Part shown: positions 1 through 11,638 of the stretch, piece by piece
How positions within the stretch are numbered: the first letter of the stretch is position 1
Layout of the letters: each line of letters opens with the position of its first letter
Source: Bifiguratus adelaidae
Lineage: Eukaryota; Mucoromycota; Endogonomycetes; Endogonales
Direction: 5' to 3'
Assembly: GCA_002261195.1 (NCBI GenBank)
Contig: MVBO01000013.1
Location: forward strand, 46,147-110,146
DNA: 64,000 nucleotides
Notes under the pieces: model-generated
Told to the model about the DNA's origin: nothing
Database searches by the model: none
Seen by the model: only the letters and a program-made list of their open reading frames with translations
Position numbers and translations under genes: made by a program

Positions 1-66
1 GCTCAATCCGGTACTCAAAAGGAGTCAGAGACTCAAAAAGAGGAGGATGCATGGGGCGAATGGTAG
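1..66 (+). CDS. 3' end of an unknown gene, cut by the window edge
   Basis: Reading from base 4 gives a polar, acidic tail rich in Gln, Lys and Glu that ends in EEDAWGEW and a TAG stop at 64-66. Acidic Trp-containing C-termini of this kind are common protein ends, and a stop here would make the gene convergent with the transporter ending at 104, a spacing seen at other gene pairs in the window. Only about 20 codons are visible, so no family can be named, and the call rests on composition alone. Confidence 0.4.
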   Translation, partial: AQSGTQKESETQKEEDAWGEW

Positions 67-103
67 CAAATTGTTGTACAATATGAATACAATGGGTATC
101 TCG

Positions 104-1937
104 TCAGTTGTAATCCGTTTCCGGCTTGTCGCCATGCAACTTTTCACGCCATGAGGGTCCATACCTGTACACAACCACGCACATGATGTTACCTACGAGA
201 ATCAAACAGGCTATAAATGTGAAAAAACCACCGGCGCCCATGGAATCTAGTGCAGCAACACCGATGAGTGCGAAGAGGAATTGCAATACACAGCGACCTA
301 GGTTTGAAAAGGCCATCGTGGATGCAGATTTGCCAGGTATTGCATCGACCATGTATGCCGAACAAGGAAGATAGTCCAGCGTCATGCCTAGTCCACTGCG
401 CATAGGTGATCAGAATTGATGCAACCCGAGATGATGGCTTTACTTACGCTATTCCCCAAACCACCAGTGGTGCTGCCAGATTGACATCGTATTCGATCGT
501 CCAACCGTAGGCAACCATGCCTAATGGGTACAGTACACCGCCGGCAGTGACGGCCAAGAGACGCATCTCTGGATACAAGCGTCCTTTGCGTTTCTTGGCT
601 AGCCTGAGCACGTAATCCGTGTAGCTCCCTCCACACAATGATCCAACCTAAGCGCACGTTAGAGCTATCCATAGCCAGGCGAAATGAAAGAAACTCACAA
701 TGTTGCCGAATCCAGCGGATAGACTTGCTACACCTGTCAAACTTTCAGTCAACTTATACTGTCCTTGCAAGATACGAGGGGATGTGGTACTCGTAGCACT
801 CCAACCGCCAAAGAGCAATCCAGTATTCAGCATGATGAGGGTAATGGATGGATCTTTGAAATAGTGAAGTGAATGTAGGAGCGACTTTAGCCCGAGTTCC
901 TGACGAGCGAGTCTGAATTTTTCGGACCATGGGATGGCGCGGGGTGTGTTTGTAGTAAGTTGTCCTCCGTCGTTGATTGTATCGTTTCGAAATGTTTCGG
1001 GGAGGAAGAGGAAGACAAGGATGAAGATGACTGCAGCTAGAATAGCTAGAAAGAAGAATATGGATTGCCACCCAAGATCTAGTCCGCATTGTCAGGGGAC
1101 AACAATTGTAGGCTTACCCTAGACTTACATTGGGCAAGATAGCCACCAATAAGCGGTCCGATGAGAGGTCCAATCTATTTGGGAATGTGAGAGAAGGATC
1201 TTAAATATGAAAATAGGAAAAGCAACTTACCAGGAGACCCAACATGTATGCCCCCATGGCCTTTCCACGTTCCTTCGGTAAGAAACAATCACTGATCGTA
1301 CCCGCTCCTACGGCCTGAGCAGCGCTGCTTCCCACACACGCCAACAGTCGCATGACAAGCAACATCCAGACATTCCGCGACAAACCGCAAAGTACCGATG
1401 CCGCTGCCGCTATAACGAGTGATATGAGGTAGATGGGGCGACGACCGAGCACTTCCGACAACGGGGCCCATGCTAAAGGCTAAAGGTGCAGGGTGAGTTG
1501 CAACGTTCGCTATCTCGCATGACTGCTTACAAATATACCATTGCCTAATAGAAATAGGGCCACCGTGAGATTCACTATCGTCGGTGTCGTGTTAAAGTAC
1601 TCCCCGATCGTCACTAGAGCCGGATACTAAACGTACAAGTTAGCAAGTTATCCTCCACGTCCAACCGATAGGGACTTACATAGGCAGTAGAGCTGATGGG
1701 TGATAAAAACTGTGCCAAAGCGACAAGAAATACGATCCTTGTCTTCTTCCAGCGTGAGAAGTTGACTGGGTGCTTTGGATCCAAGTCCCAGGCATGTATC
1801 ACTCTCGGCGGTTCCTCGCTCACCGCTTTTGCTGGTGCTTGCCCTTTCTCGTCTATTTCACCCATATCGTCTACGTCTATGTATCCCTTTGGCAAGGCAT
1901 GAGAGCGCAGAAAGAGCAGCCTTTTGTCCTTTGACAC
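104..1937 (-). CDS. MFS transporter, DHA1 drug:H+ antiporter type (Qdr/Dtr1-like)
   Basis: Predicted as seven exons: complement(104..395, 448..647, 699..1078, 1129..1174, 1231..1479, 1531..1626, 1680..1937), 506 aa. The frame closes at every junction. A hydrophilic N-terminus of about 75 residues precedes hydrophobic segments typical of a 12-helix major facilitator. The loop between helices 2 and 3 reads LSEVLGRRPIYLISL, and the later stretch with GAGTISDCF and KERGKAMGAYMLG is typical of fungal DHA1 exporters. YLGWQSIFFFLAI and the large central loop with FLPETFRND also fit. Known relatives export drugs, polyamines or spore-wall precursors at the plasma membrane; the substrate here cannot be read from sequence. 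No frame damage was seen. The start gives MSKDKRLLFLRS. Confidence 0.88.
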
Positions 1938-2904
1938 TTCTTTTCCAAATGGAGTAATCCGCCATGATCGTTCGCTTAAAGGTATGTCCGACCGACAGCG
2001 TGTTTATCCACTTTCGCTAAATAAGGAGAGTATATCCACTTGGCAGAGCTCAAGCCAAGCTTTGCATGCTTGTAGAGAAGGCTTGGAGCGGCATTTGAAA
2101 CTTTCAGACGCATTGATTGGCCTTCGATGCTTTGAATAGTGCAACATGGCTTGCAATGAGTCTTATCTTCTCGGAAGTCATCCTCTGTGATCCGAAGCAG
2201 TCTTTAGAGGGTTTTATTAGCTATGTCCAGTAACGTTGGTGGTGGTTTTGGTGTTACAAAGCGGAGAGCGGGGACTGGTATCCAAGAATTGGCCAGCGAA
2301 CGAAATAAGGTAGAGGGGGCCCAAAGGGAAAGTCCTTTATATTCTCAGTCAGCTGTATCGTAAGCGCCATGTGCAAGCCGTGAACAACAATTCGATATAG
2401 ACAACATCCTCATGAAGGACTTGTTAGCTAGGTGCAAATTCACGACAGTCAAGTTGCAAACATACTCGGCAACGCAATTCGTAGCGAGCCCCCTTGGACT
2501 CTTCATATTGTACCAGCCTACAATGTAACCGTCACAGGGCATCCTACAGCCGAAGCTGCCTGCTGATTACGATGTACGCAGCTCACAAGCTGACACAAAC
2601 AGCTGCCAACGAGAATTCCAGTGCAACATTATTCAGTCGGGGCAATCTTGCATAGAGATAATCGCCGTCAATTGCGTGCCTTTGCAAGACCGAACCACCA
2701 AATTGTCGGATGCCCACGTGAAACTGCGAAATGCCAATTGGACCATGAGGCACCAAGGCGCACACTGTACATCCTCCGTTCGCCGGTGGTAAAGATTGTT
2801 GGAAGTAGGAATGTAGATGGGTTGCACTTGCGGATTTATTTAAAACAAAGCTTTCTAATGCCTTCAGCTACAATTCAGCATGTATACAAGCCGCCAAAGT
2901 CAAG
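1938..2904. other. Intergenic stretch without a supported gene
   Basis: It holds the upstream region of the MFS transporter and the 3' flank of the SDR locus. Short open frames occur on both strands (for example 2583-2765 minus) but show no family motif and no splice-linked continuation. A CACGTG hexamer lies at about 2716. A relic too decayed to recognise cannot be excluded. Confidence 0.5.
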
Positions 2905-3808
2905 CTACCAAGGGAGATTTTTACCAGTCCAATCAAGGAACTTGCCACTGGTTTCAAATGAGAACTTGTCGATGACCTCAATCATGCCTTGGGCGGACTC
3001 TTCGACGGTGATCTGTCCCCATTGCTTACCCATATCGGTCTTGACGATGCCAGGGTGGATAGGGAGGAAGGAGATCTTCTTGGGCTCGTAATAATAAGTA
3101 AAGACGGTATTCACTGGAAAAGCGAGCAAAGGTTAGCTGCTGTTCCTGGACTTTGACACAAACCATTCACTTACACATGTTGACTGCAGCCTTACTGACC
3201 ATGTAACTGGCTGCCATGAACCTCATCTTTAATTGGCCCATCAAGGCGTTAGAGCCGGCACCCGAGGTTACGGTAACTACCAACCGGCGCTGACGCTTCT
3301 CGAGAGCGGACAAGAATGCTCGGGTGACGTTAAGAACGCTCAACACGTTCGCTTCAAAAGTCTTGGTGAAGTTGTCCGGCTCCCTATCGTTGCAAATTTA
3401 GTCTAAGTAGTGCTTCAATCAAGTGCACTTACTCATTGTCGAGGTCTAAATCGTTGGAGAGCAATATTCCGGCACTACAATGCGAACGTCAATCACGAAT
3501 GCCCGACAAACCAAAAGATACTGAAAGTGCTTACTTGTTAATCAATACGTCAACTCCTTCGGGAGCAATCTTATCAACTTCGGTAGCAGCGGCTTTAATA
3601 CTGCCGATATCCGTAACATCGAGCTGGACAATATGCAAGTTGGCGGACTTCAATTGATGGAGTTTTGTGGCGGATGCAGGCGAACGTGCCCCGGCGAACG
3701 TGCCCCGGCGATCACCGTGTCACCACGGGCGAGAAATTGCTTGACAAGCTCCGCCCCGATACCTCTGGAAGCGCCAGTGATCAGATAGGTCTGTGGTGTG
3801 CTGCTCAT
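2905..3808 (-). pseudogene. Short-chain dehydrogenase/reductase, frameshifted by a 14-bp tandem duplication
   Basis: Exons would be complement(2905..3113, 3175..3383, 3433..3474, 3535..3808). The product starts MSSTPQTYLITGASRGIG, the TGxxxGIG nucleotide-binding motif of classical SDRs. It later shows the LINNAG equivalent, a Ser residue region at SGAGSN, and YMVSKAAVNM with the catalytic YxxxK. All splice sites are good, and exons 2 and 3 (42 and 209 nt) match the intact paralogue at 58707-59589. In exon 1 the 14-bp unit at 3681-3694 is repeated at 3695-3708; this shifts the frame and leads to TGA within about 20 codons. With one copy the frame is continuous for 239 aa. It is therefore a very recent null allele or an assembly error; everything else looks functional. 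The closest type is the fungal C-factor/norsolorinic-ketoreductase-like SDR group, substrate unknown. Confidence 0.85.
3681..3708. repeat. 14-bp perfect tandem duplication inside SDR exon 1
   Basis: The unit cgaacgtgccccgg occurs twice head to tail (3681-3694 and 3695-3708). On the minus strand one copy continues the SDR frame through RSPASATKLHQLKS, as in the intact paralogue (RNPSTATKLQEIKS). The second copy causes the frameshift. Confidence 0.95.
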
Positions 3809-5368
3809 GGTGTTGACTGTAACAATAGATGTAACGTTGTAAAGAATAAAGACCTACACGCGTCCTCATATACTCAACCAATGACTTTCCAAATCAGGGA
3901 TAATTTGCTCAAGGCGCATATGAAGGGCATGTTGCCGCAAGTACAGAGAGCGCCCTATTCTCACCGCCGTAATCTCGAACGGAGGCGTGCAAGTGCCTTA
4001 TGACTCAATCTGCCACCAGAACGTTACTTTGCGTTAATTGCTCTGGTTCATGGAAGAACCCCTAGCCTAGGCTTGTTCGTGGCGTTCCAAAGGCGAAATG
4101 GAAATGGTTAGATGAATCGTTTGATGACTAAGATATGCTTGGTTGAAAGTTCTTTGTCAGCGTAAGAAATCGCTCGCCTAGGAATGACCTACGGACAGCA
4201 AGCAATTTACAAATGATAAGCCCCATATATGTATTGCCATACGCCACGTTTGTTTAGACGGTAAATAGCCTATAGACGATTGGCTGCAAATCCGCTCATA
4301 TTCTGGTACCGTTTCTTTGGTGTTCTCTATCAAGAATGCCGCGGCAACGCGTACATATTCTCAACATACCTGGTCACAGCGCTTACCTTGACTTCTTTGC
4401 CCAGGTTATCGTTCTTCAAGTGTCGCTGAATTCAAGAGATACCAATCTTCCAGTGATGATAAGTTCTCGCTTCAAATGGACTGCTGTCGTCCTGTCTAGA
4501 CGGCCGATTGTCCACTTACAACTCGGACTTATCAGAAGAGACATTGAACAGAAGCTGTATTCCAAGTTAGTTACAAAACGAGCGCTCGCATTCTTCCGAG
4601 GATTTGTATCGTGAGGGTCTTTCATGACGTTCAGGCCTTAATTACGTAGGTGGCGGAGGTAAAAGGACATGCTCGATCGGCTTCCCCCAAGAAGAGACAC
4701 GACAACCTTCACAACCCTTCAAGACATTCTTGACTACAACCTCGCATAAACAAGATCCAGTCTCGCCACACTGCTAGAGGACGACTGCCAAAAACCCACT
4801 TCTTATCTCACGTCATCCGGCTCCTTGACGGCACGAAGCCGATGGACCAAACCTTCTATGGCCTCGACTGTTACCGGCGCACTTCCTCTATCCTATAGAA
4901 CGCCCAATAGTGATCACGACGATGTGAACAATCTTTGGCTTTCCTTTCCTCTGAATTTATTAACGAGCGAGGTCGACCTTTTTCCAGTGGCTATATCCTA
5001 CGAAAAGAAAAGAAAAAGAAGCCTTCCATCGCTCGACTTAAACAAACGCGTTTACAGTTGCAATCATACGCCGGAGCAAACAGAGACAAGTCGTAGAATT
5101 CAGTGGTGTTACCTTTGTAGACATTTCTAATACTCCAATGCGCGGCCTTAACGTTGGTACTACTTCACATCTTCCGATATCGTGCATTCTTTCCCGTAAA
5201 ATGCTGCTAGCTAGCTCTTGACGCGCCCCATTGCTTTTTCATTCTTGCCTCAGAAGAGAACAATACCATAAATAGCTCAAGAAGCGATCGGTCGGGTTAG
5301 GGTCGCATTGCACCAAAAGTCGCGCGCGCTTCATTTGAAGCGAGTGTCACTTTTCATACCTTGTCTCT
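3809..5368. other. Long intergenic stretch, no supported gene
   Basis: About 1.56 kb between the broken SDR and the DUF3074 gene. Open frames of 60-110 codons exist (for example 4336-4614 and 4825-5130 plus), but none has recognisable motifs, consistent composition or consensus introns linking it onward. No RNA gene was recognised. The last 200 bases are presumably the promoter of the DUF3074 gene. Confidence 0.5.
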
Positions 5369-6196
5369 ATGGCCCCGACGGACTTGACTCTTATCACACG
5401 AGCGTCTATCCCATACCCCAGCACGCAAAGTGCTGACTTTGCCGCATTTATTTCCGACCTTATCAAGCCCACGGTAGAACTTTTAGATACACCCAGTGCA
5501 TGGACGCAGGGCAAGACCTTCAAGACCCCGACGGACACCACGGCTACGTCCACCGCTCAAGCCATGAACCCTCATACGGACAAGGCAGCAAAGCACCATT
5601 GGAACGCTAGAACGACGCTTCTTCCCATTGAACCCGAGCACAATGTGACCTATCCCCACTTTCTCAAGTATCTCGGTCATGCTGATACACACACTGCTTG
5701 GGAGAAGTTGTACATGACGCTCTTGAAGAAGGTAAAGCGACTAGAAGTACTTGTACCGGGTGTCGTCGAGATTTGGCACACGTTCTACGATATGCCCATC
5801 GCAACCGCCAAGCGCGATTTCGTGGTTCTTGTGGTTGCGCATCCCGATCGGATCATTCCCGATTGGCCCGTCAAAGGCGACGAGACTTCCTTTTGCTACT
5901 ACTCCGTTCCGATTGACCACCCTGATGCTCCGCCGCAACATGGATTCACGCGAGGATACTACGAGTCTATTGAGAGGGTGTCTATTCAAGGTGATCAGCT
6001 GAAATGGGAGATGACGACACGGAGTGATCCGTCAGGCATGATTCCAGCCCTCTTCTCGGAGCCTGCAATCCCAAAAGCCATTGCTCATGATGTACCCTTG
6101 TTTTTGGAATGGCTCAGACGGCAGCCGGCACAAGTCACCAACGAAGGAGAAGGTCGTGGTGAGACTAATGTAGGTGTGGAAGGATGGGCGAAATAG
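5369..6196 (+). CDS. DUF3074 (START-like fold) domain protein
   Basis: A single exon of 275 aa. The pattern WNARTTLLP, then YPHFLKYLGHADTHTAWEKLY, then the long beta-rich segment with VVEIWHTFYDMP, and the C-terminal IPKAIAHDVPLFLEWL match the fungal DUF3074 family. That family is thought to adopt a START/SRPBCC lipid-binding fold; its biochemical role is not established. No signal peptide or membrane helix is evident, so the product is probably cytosolic. The stop lies 51 bases from the convergent stop of the potassium-channel gene. The start is the first ATG of the frame. Codon use and frame look normal. Confidence 0.85.
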   Translation: MAPTDLTLITRASIPYPSTQSADFAAFISDLIKPTVELLDTPSAWTQGKTFKTPTDTTATSTAQAMNPHTDKAAKHHWNARTTLLPIEPEHNVTYPHFLKYLGHADTHTAWEKLYMTLLKKVKRLEVLVPGVVEIWHTFYDMPIATAKRDFVVLVVAHPDRIIPDWPVKGDETSFCYYSVPIDHPDAPPQHGFTRGYYESIERVSIQGDQLKWEMTTRSDPSGMIPALFSEPAIPKAIAHDVPLFLEWLRRQPAQVTNEGEGRGETNVGVEGWAK

Positions 6197-6247
6197 AAAA
6201 ATACATCTAGAATACTTCTTCTCAATTCTATCGTTACAAAGTTGATA

Positions 6248-9200
6248 CTATCGCATCAGAACGTACACCAGGTCGCTCTCCCGTAAGAGAATGCTTCCAA
6301 GGGGATTGGTATACAAGAAGGGTAGTCGATTTCCGAGTCCTTGGGGATCGGCAGCTCTCAGCAATCCCAGAGGTACCATGCCTCGTTCGCTGATGTAGCC
6401 GGCAAACAGAGATCGGAAAGGTCGTCCTGCATACTTTGGATCGACGGGAATATAGCAGAAGAAAGCGGACTTGACATCAAGTTCGGCTTCAACTGCAATA
6501 TAGTTTTTGTAGCGCAGGCCGCACAATAATTCGACCAATGGCTTCACACATGGCTTATGGTATGATTGCCACATGATGAAGTCCAACGATGAATCCAGTA
6601 TGACGCGGCCGCTTGCGTAGAGGGGAGATTGAAAGAAGTCGCCATTGACGTATTCACCGCCCATCATGGCGTGCAAATATCGCATACTATTCTTTTCGGC
6701 TATCGTCCCTAGATCAGGAAAATGTGACGAATAAGAACAATCACTTACTGAGTTCAGCCACGACATATTTGTCGAGAACGCTTTGTTCCATCAGTTGATA
6801 AAGCAGTTGGCTTGTAATGCTATGGTTCGCATAAGGCAAAGTTCAATTAACCTGATAATAGCGTCACTTACACTGCGTCAGCGTCTGCATAGGCATTGGA
6901 AGACTTGACTTGGGTTTTGCTGCGTCGTTTAAGACGAAGAGTCTAAACACAACCTCTGGGCGCACTTACCCGAGAATAACAACTTTGTGGGCAGTCGAGA
7001 CGCCAAGTTTGCCGATATCACGCCGGTTCAAATAGTCACCCTATAACATTATTGAGTACCAGAGCAGATTCGCTCCGATGACTATGGACTTACAATGAGA
7101 TAGTAAACATCAGGGAAAACACTGAGAAGCTCGAAGGTATTGTTTGCTGGCTCTTGGTCCAAAAGGATCACAATACTACGGATATTTTCGCTTCCCAAAT
7201 GTGCAGCTCTATATGAATTTGAGCCACCTCGAGGCATTGACTCGCTTGTAGCAGGTTGCTCACCTCAAGGCAGAAATCAAAACGTATAGCTCCGACTCCC
7301 GACGAGTGTTGCAAATGAGAATATGATCGTGAAACTCAGTAGCGTCTTCGAGTAGGACACTTTTCTTGTCCTTGATAGGATTCTTGAGGAGATAGCAGAA
7401 GGGTGGTTAACGTCGAGGTAAGGGGCCTCAGGTTGGGCAATGACAATATCGCCCTGATTACGATCAGGTAGATTGCGAAATTCTCCTTGCCGCAGTTTTC
7501 CATCTTGCTGAGTGATGCCCGTCTGCGGATCAGCTCTTCCACGGTCTGTTGGGTGCTCACCAAACGGCAAACCCTCTTTCGGCTTGCCTCGTGTCCGCTG
7601 TTCGCTGTCCTCTGATGCATTCTTGAGCGTTGTGTCAGTCTTTTTGTCTTCTGCCTCTTCCCCATTCTCCTCGTCTTCCCGATTGTCGTAGTCCTCAATC
7701 TTCCTTCGACTGTCTAAACGCAGTATGTAATGCTCATTGATATTGCCCGACTTCTCTTCGTTATGCCTGTGATCTTCCTTGAGTTTGTAAGCCTCGTACG
7801 ATTGCCTGAATATTTCCGCATTCTACGTAGGCAAGCATGAGCCTCACTGTTTGCCAGCCAAAGCTGCGCTTACCAAAGATCCGATTAAGTCCAAATCCTC
7901 AGGACCTTGCGCAATGATCACAAGCTCATCATCATCGCGCATACGATAACCTGGCCCGGGATTGAGCACAAGATGCCTCTCAGCGCGCTTTGAAGACCAC
8001 ATGTTAACGGCGACAAGGATAACCTGGAATTGGTTGTATAAATACTATAGAAATAGTCAGCAGCGGAATTGGAATCTTTACAAAGCTGACCACGTACCCA
8101 AACAAGCTGAGTAAACGGAATGTCAACGAAAATCTCCAGACTGTCCATGCAGTAGATTTCGTTCCCCCAACCATCACCTTGATAATTCATGTCAATTGCT
8201 TAAATGAGTGCGGGGGGATCCATTACTTACCGTATTGCGTTTGCCAAGGCTCTAATGGTCCATTGAATGGTTCACTTTGATGTAGCAGATTCAGGATCAG
8301 CACAGCTGCTCCAGTGTATTGACAATTGGTCGCAAAAAGGACTTGCTTCAACTCTTCCGACGACATTGCAAATGTGACGACAGGTTGAAATGACTTTGTA
8401 CTCGGAAGTATGTTGTACGTGTAAATGTCGACCTCGGCACGTCCTCGCAAGTAAGCGTACGCCGACCACATTCGCATGGTGTTGTTTTGATCCTCTTGCT
8501 CTGGATCGTCTACCGAACGGTCCGCCAACAGGAAAATGGAGTTGGCACGACGCAATTGAGCCCGTGAAAGGTCGTTCTCTAGTATAGGTGATCCATGTAG
8601 ATACACTGCTCGACTTTTGTATAAGGACGTATTCATTGTCATGTTGATATCGTCATAGGGAGGGCAAGTGCTCAAAATGACAATGTTGAGGTGTTGGTTG
8701 GACTCCTAAGCGAAGTGTTTAAAACAAATACTTGAAGCTGAATCGAGTTCCTACCATATGTAATAAGCCACGAAAGAGATCCATGACTTTCTCCGCCGTG
8801 TCAAAGTGGCCACAGACTACGATATGTTCCTGCAGCTTGGCGCTGCCATATTGTCCACCACCCGCTAACGATTTCTCTTAGTATGCATAACCACCATCCT
8901 CGTAGGTGAATCTTACCCTGAGTCTTGTTAAATGTGTCAACTGTTGTACTGATTAAACCAGGCAAAATGACTAAAGCCACTATAATAATTATAACCACCA
9001 CCATGCGAGCTTCCCAGCTTTGAGGTTCGATATCTCCGTACCCGACAGTAGCAAGTGTGACGACGATGAAGTACAGACAAGTGTAGATATTGTAATCTAT
9101 GCCGGCAAACATCAATTCGCAGAACTGGAAAGCGCAAATGCCATTGTAGATGATGCAGACAATGTAGCTGATCAGAACGCCAATGCGCATAGCGAGTGGG

Positions 9201-10731
9201 TTAAATGGTTGCTCTGAATACGGACAATTAGCTATCGGAAAGGAACGGCGTAATAGGACAGACCAATCTAATGCCTTACCTGACAAGTTGAGATTGATCC
9301 GCCAATTGAGAGCTCGCTCCAAACGCAGAACCATCACCCAGCTGCGAAAGAAATAGGGAACTATCATTGTGTAAGATTACAGCTGTAAGCATGCGTGAGT
9401 GACCGACACTCACTCCACAGATACTGTCCGTATCCCAGAAATGCGCTAACAATGTAAGGCAGCGATGTTGTAAGCTCAATGAGCGGGAACAGGCTGAAGA
9501 GAAAGAAGAACTTATTGACGCTACAGTAGAACCCTGAAAGTCGCTTAGTAAAGTGTACTTGCATTCGGGAGGTAGGAACCTACGGATGATAAAAGCCACT
9601 AGATTCCAGCATGCGAACGTCAAACCGATACACCAGATAGCATAAGGTTGGGTGACGAACAGCCAAGGCGGATAAGTCGACGGAAGCTCGGTATATGGCT
9701 GGACCATCTCCAGTTCGACAAGATACAAGATGCAGAAGAGGAAGTCCACCAGTAGGTCAAGCATGATCTAAGAATAATTGAATAAGAGCGAACAAACCTG
9801 CCCCGGCTCGTGAAACCTACAAGAGTCTGAATCACGCTCTTGCTGTCCTGCCATTTATCAAACAGCGACCGACGCCACCACAAATGAAAGCGCGCCCTCA
9901 GCCATTCATATGTGGACGGGCTAGGTGTCTGGTCTAGTCGTGTTTGCTGCATTTCGTATGAGTTTGAGCGTTTGCCGTAAGCGCTAAAGGCAACATTAAT
10001 TCTGGGTTCCGCATGTAATGCTAATACTTGCCGTCTCTCCGTTTGCATAATGAGGCGATGCGCCAAGTGAACAGGATCCAGATTTGACTTGGGCTTTGCA
10101 TTCAAAGAGTGATGTCCTTCATTAGGGCTTGTGTTTGCGCGGAATGTACTGGACCATGGTATGAGCAGTGAAATATTCGTCGGAGAAATATGAGCTCGAC
10201 GAGTTTGTGCCTTCGCAACTTCAGGAGATCTACGCTATAGTCAGCATACATGAGCATCCGATGGCCTAAGCCCACCCTTACTTACTCAGAATCCAAGTAA
10301 TCACTAATTCCAGCAAAAAACCGATCAGTGTTGCCCAATTTGACCGCTTCATGCCTTTGCTCGCCTCTTTGGCGTCTATTCTCAATGTTGTCGACGTCGA
10401 TGTTGAGTGGATCATACGTAATATTCACTTCCAGCTCAGGTCGGGCAACATTAGCGTTCTCCTCGGGTTCCAGTTTGTTCGGAAATCCATGAGGATCCTT
10501 CTCCTCACCCTCAATATCATGTTGTTCCTGATCTGGATGCTGAAACCTAGGATTGTCCGGTTGTCGCTCTTTCGGAGCGTTCCTAATTGCCTGGCGTTCT
10601 CGATTTGTCAATCGAGGTTGATCTTGAGCAATGCTGGACTCATTCGGATTTGCTGCGGCCTCCCCAGCATTTCCATCGCCTTGGCTGCCTGTAATGTCTT
10701 TCGTTGGAGATTTTGTGTCGACCGAAGACAT
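6248..10731 (-). CDS. BK (Slo)-type potassium channel alpha subunit with RCK domains
   Basis: Seventeen exons are predicted: complement(6248..6708, 6749..6819, 6872..6919, 6970..7040, 7094..7208, 7264..7382, 7412..7822, 7874..8044, 8098..8177, 8231..8705, 8755..8864, 8917..9231, 9280..9360, 9414..9533, 9584..9767, 9821..10229, 10286..10731), about 1,228 aa. An acceptor at 9213 is an alternative to 9231. About 285 cytosolic residues precede the helices. The pore is LATVGYGDIEP, the K+ selectivity filter. After S6 comes an RCK1 domain (HIVVCGHFDTAEK, then YLHGSPILENDLSRA and NPGPGYR), an acidic linker, and RCK2 (FHDHILICNTRRESELYVLISALR). The family conducts K+ under voltage and Ca2+ control at the plasma membrane or inner membranes. 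The frame changes at 7383-7411, where only a 29-nt GT-AG intron joins both halves; that junction is uncertain. Confidence 0.85.
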
Positions 10732-11638
10732 GGCAATGGGCTTTGTGACCGATATTAACCGGGAATCGGATCAGGAAGCCAGACAGGTTGGAGACTTCAA
10801 CGCTACCGAATTCGGTTCCGTTACCTAGTTGGTCTAATTCCCGTTTATTAACCCCGATTATATAGGTTGGGCACAGTGGAGGGCGTGGTAGGTGGTAATA
10901 CCTTGCGCGGAGAAGCAAGCCAAAAACACCAGCCCGAAGAAGGTGAGAGAATCTCTTCTCGGCAACTGATGTCATTTTCTCCAAAAGAGGAAATCCTAAA
11001 TTTTCAAGCAGGAGTCACGTGACTCAGATCATTTCTGAAACAATGGTATTCACTTTGATCCAATCAGAAACCTGCTTTGACGTTGCCATCGAGGTTAAGA
11101 CACGCAGTGTGGATTTCCGCGGTTTTCTTTCGTTCCACTTGCATATTGATAGCGATAGACATAGGGCTGACCTTTTCTACATAAGTCGAGTGGATGCAGT
11201 GGTGACATTTCTCCCATACCTTTCCCATCTGCAGTACAGCAACCCTTTCTTTCATTCCTTTTCGCTCTGCGCGTAATTAAAGCGTAGCACTGGAGTCGTT
11301 TGCGTGTTAACTCACTTTGGACTTGTCTTTGCTGCGCTTCTATATCACTTGGTAAGTATACGATGCAAGATCAACTCGTCTGGGCCGCTGTAGACATGCC
11401 GGTATTTGTGCTCGAGTGCTACGAGCACTTGCCGAGATTTGTTTTAATTGCGGCACTCGCGCGCCTGCAAGTTTGCCTGTCGAATCTAGCTTGATCTCTT
11501 TATATGTTGTGCTAACGATCTCTGCTTCACGTTCTTTTCGTGCTATAGGCAAGGACAAGTGCATCAAACGGGATCGCGAACGTTAGGACTCGCCACAGGA
11601 GCGGAAAACACACTGCTGGCTGACGAAGACATTCAGTC
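10732..11638. other. Divergent promoter region between the channel gene and KRE6/SKN1
   Basis: About 0.9 kb between two divergent start codons. It contains the 12-base palindrome agtcacgtgact. Short frames (for example 11019-11276 plus) have no support. No other recognisable gene or RNA was seen. Confidence 0.6.
11013..11024. promoter_or_regulatory. CACGTG box in a perfect 12-base palindrome
   Basis: agtcacgtgact reads identically on both strands. CACGTG is the binding core of bHLH factors (Cbf1, Ino2/4 and relatives). Similar boxes occur in four other short promoters of this window, which supports a real site; the factor is inferred. Confidence 0.5.

Noticed and set aside
2621-3091. A 156-codon plus-strand frame
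   Set aside because: Half of it is antisense to the SDR last exon and the rest has no motif or splice context.
4336-5130. Two plus-strand frames of about 90-100 codons in the long intergenic region
   Set aside because: Composition and motifs look random and there are no linked exons.
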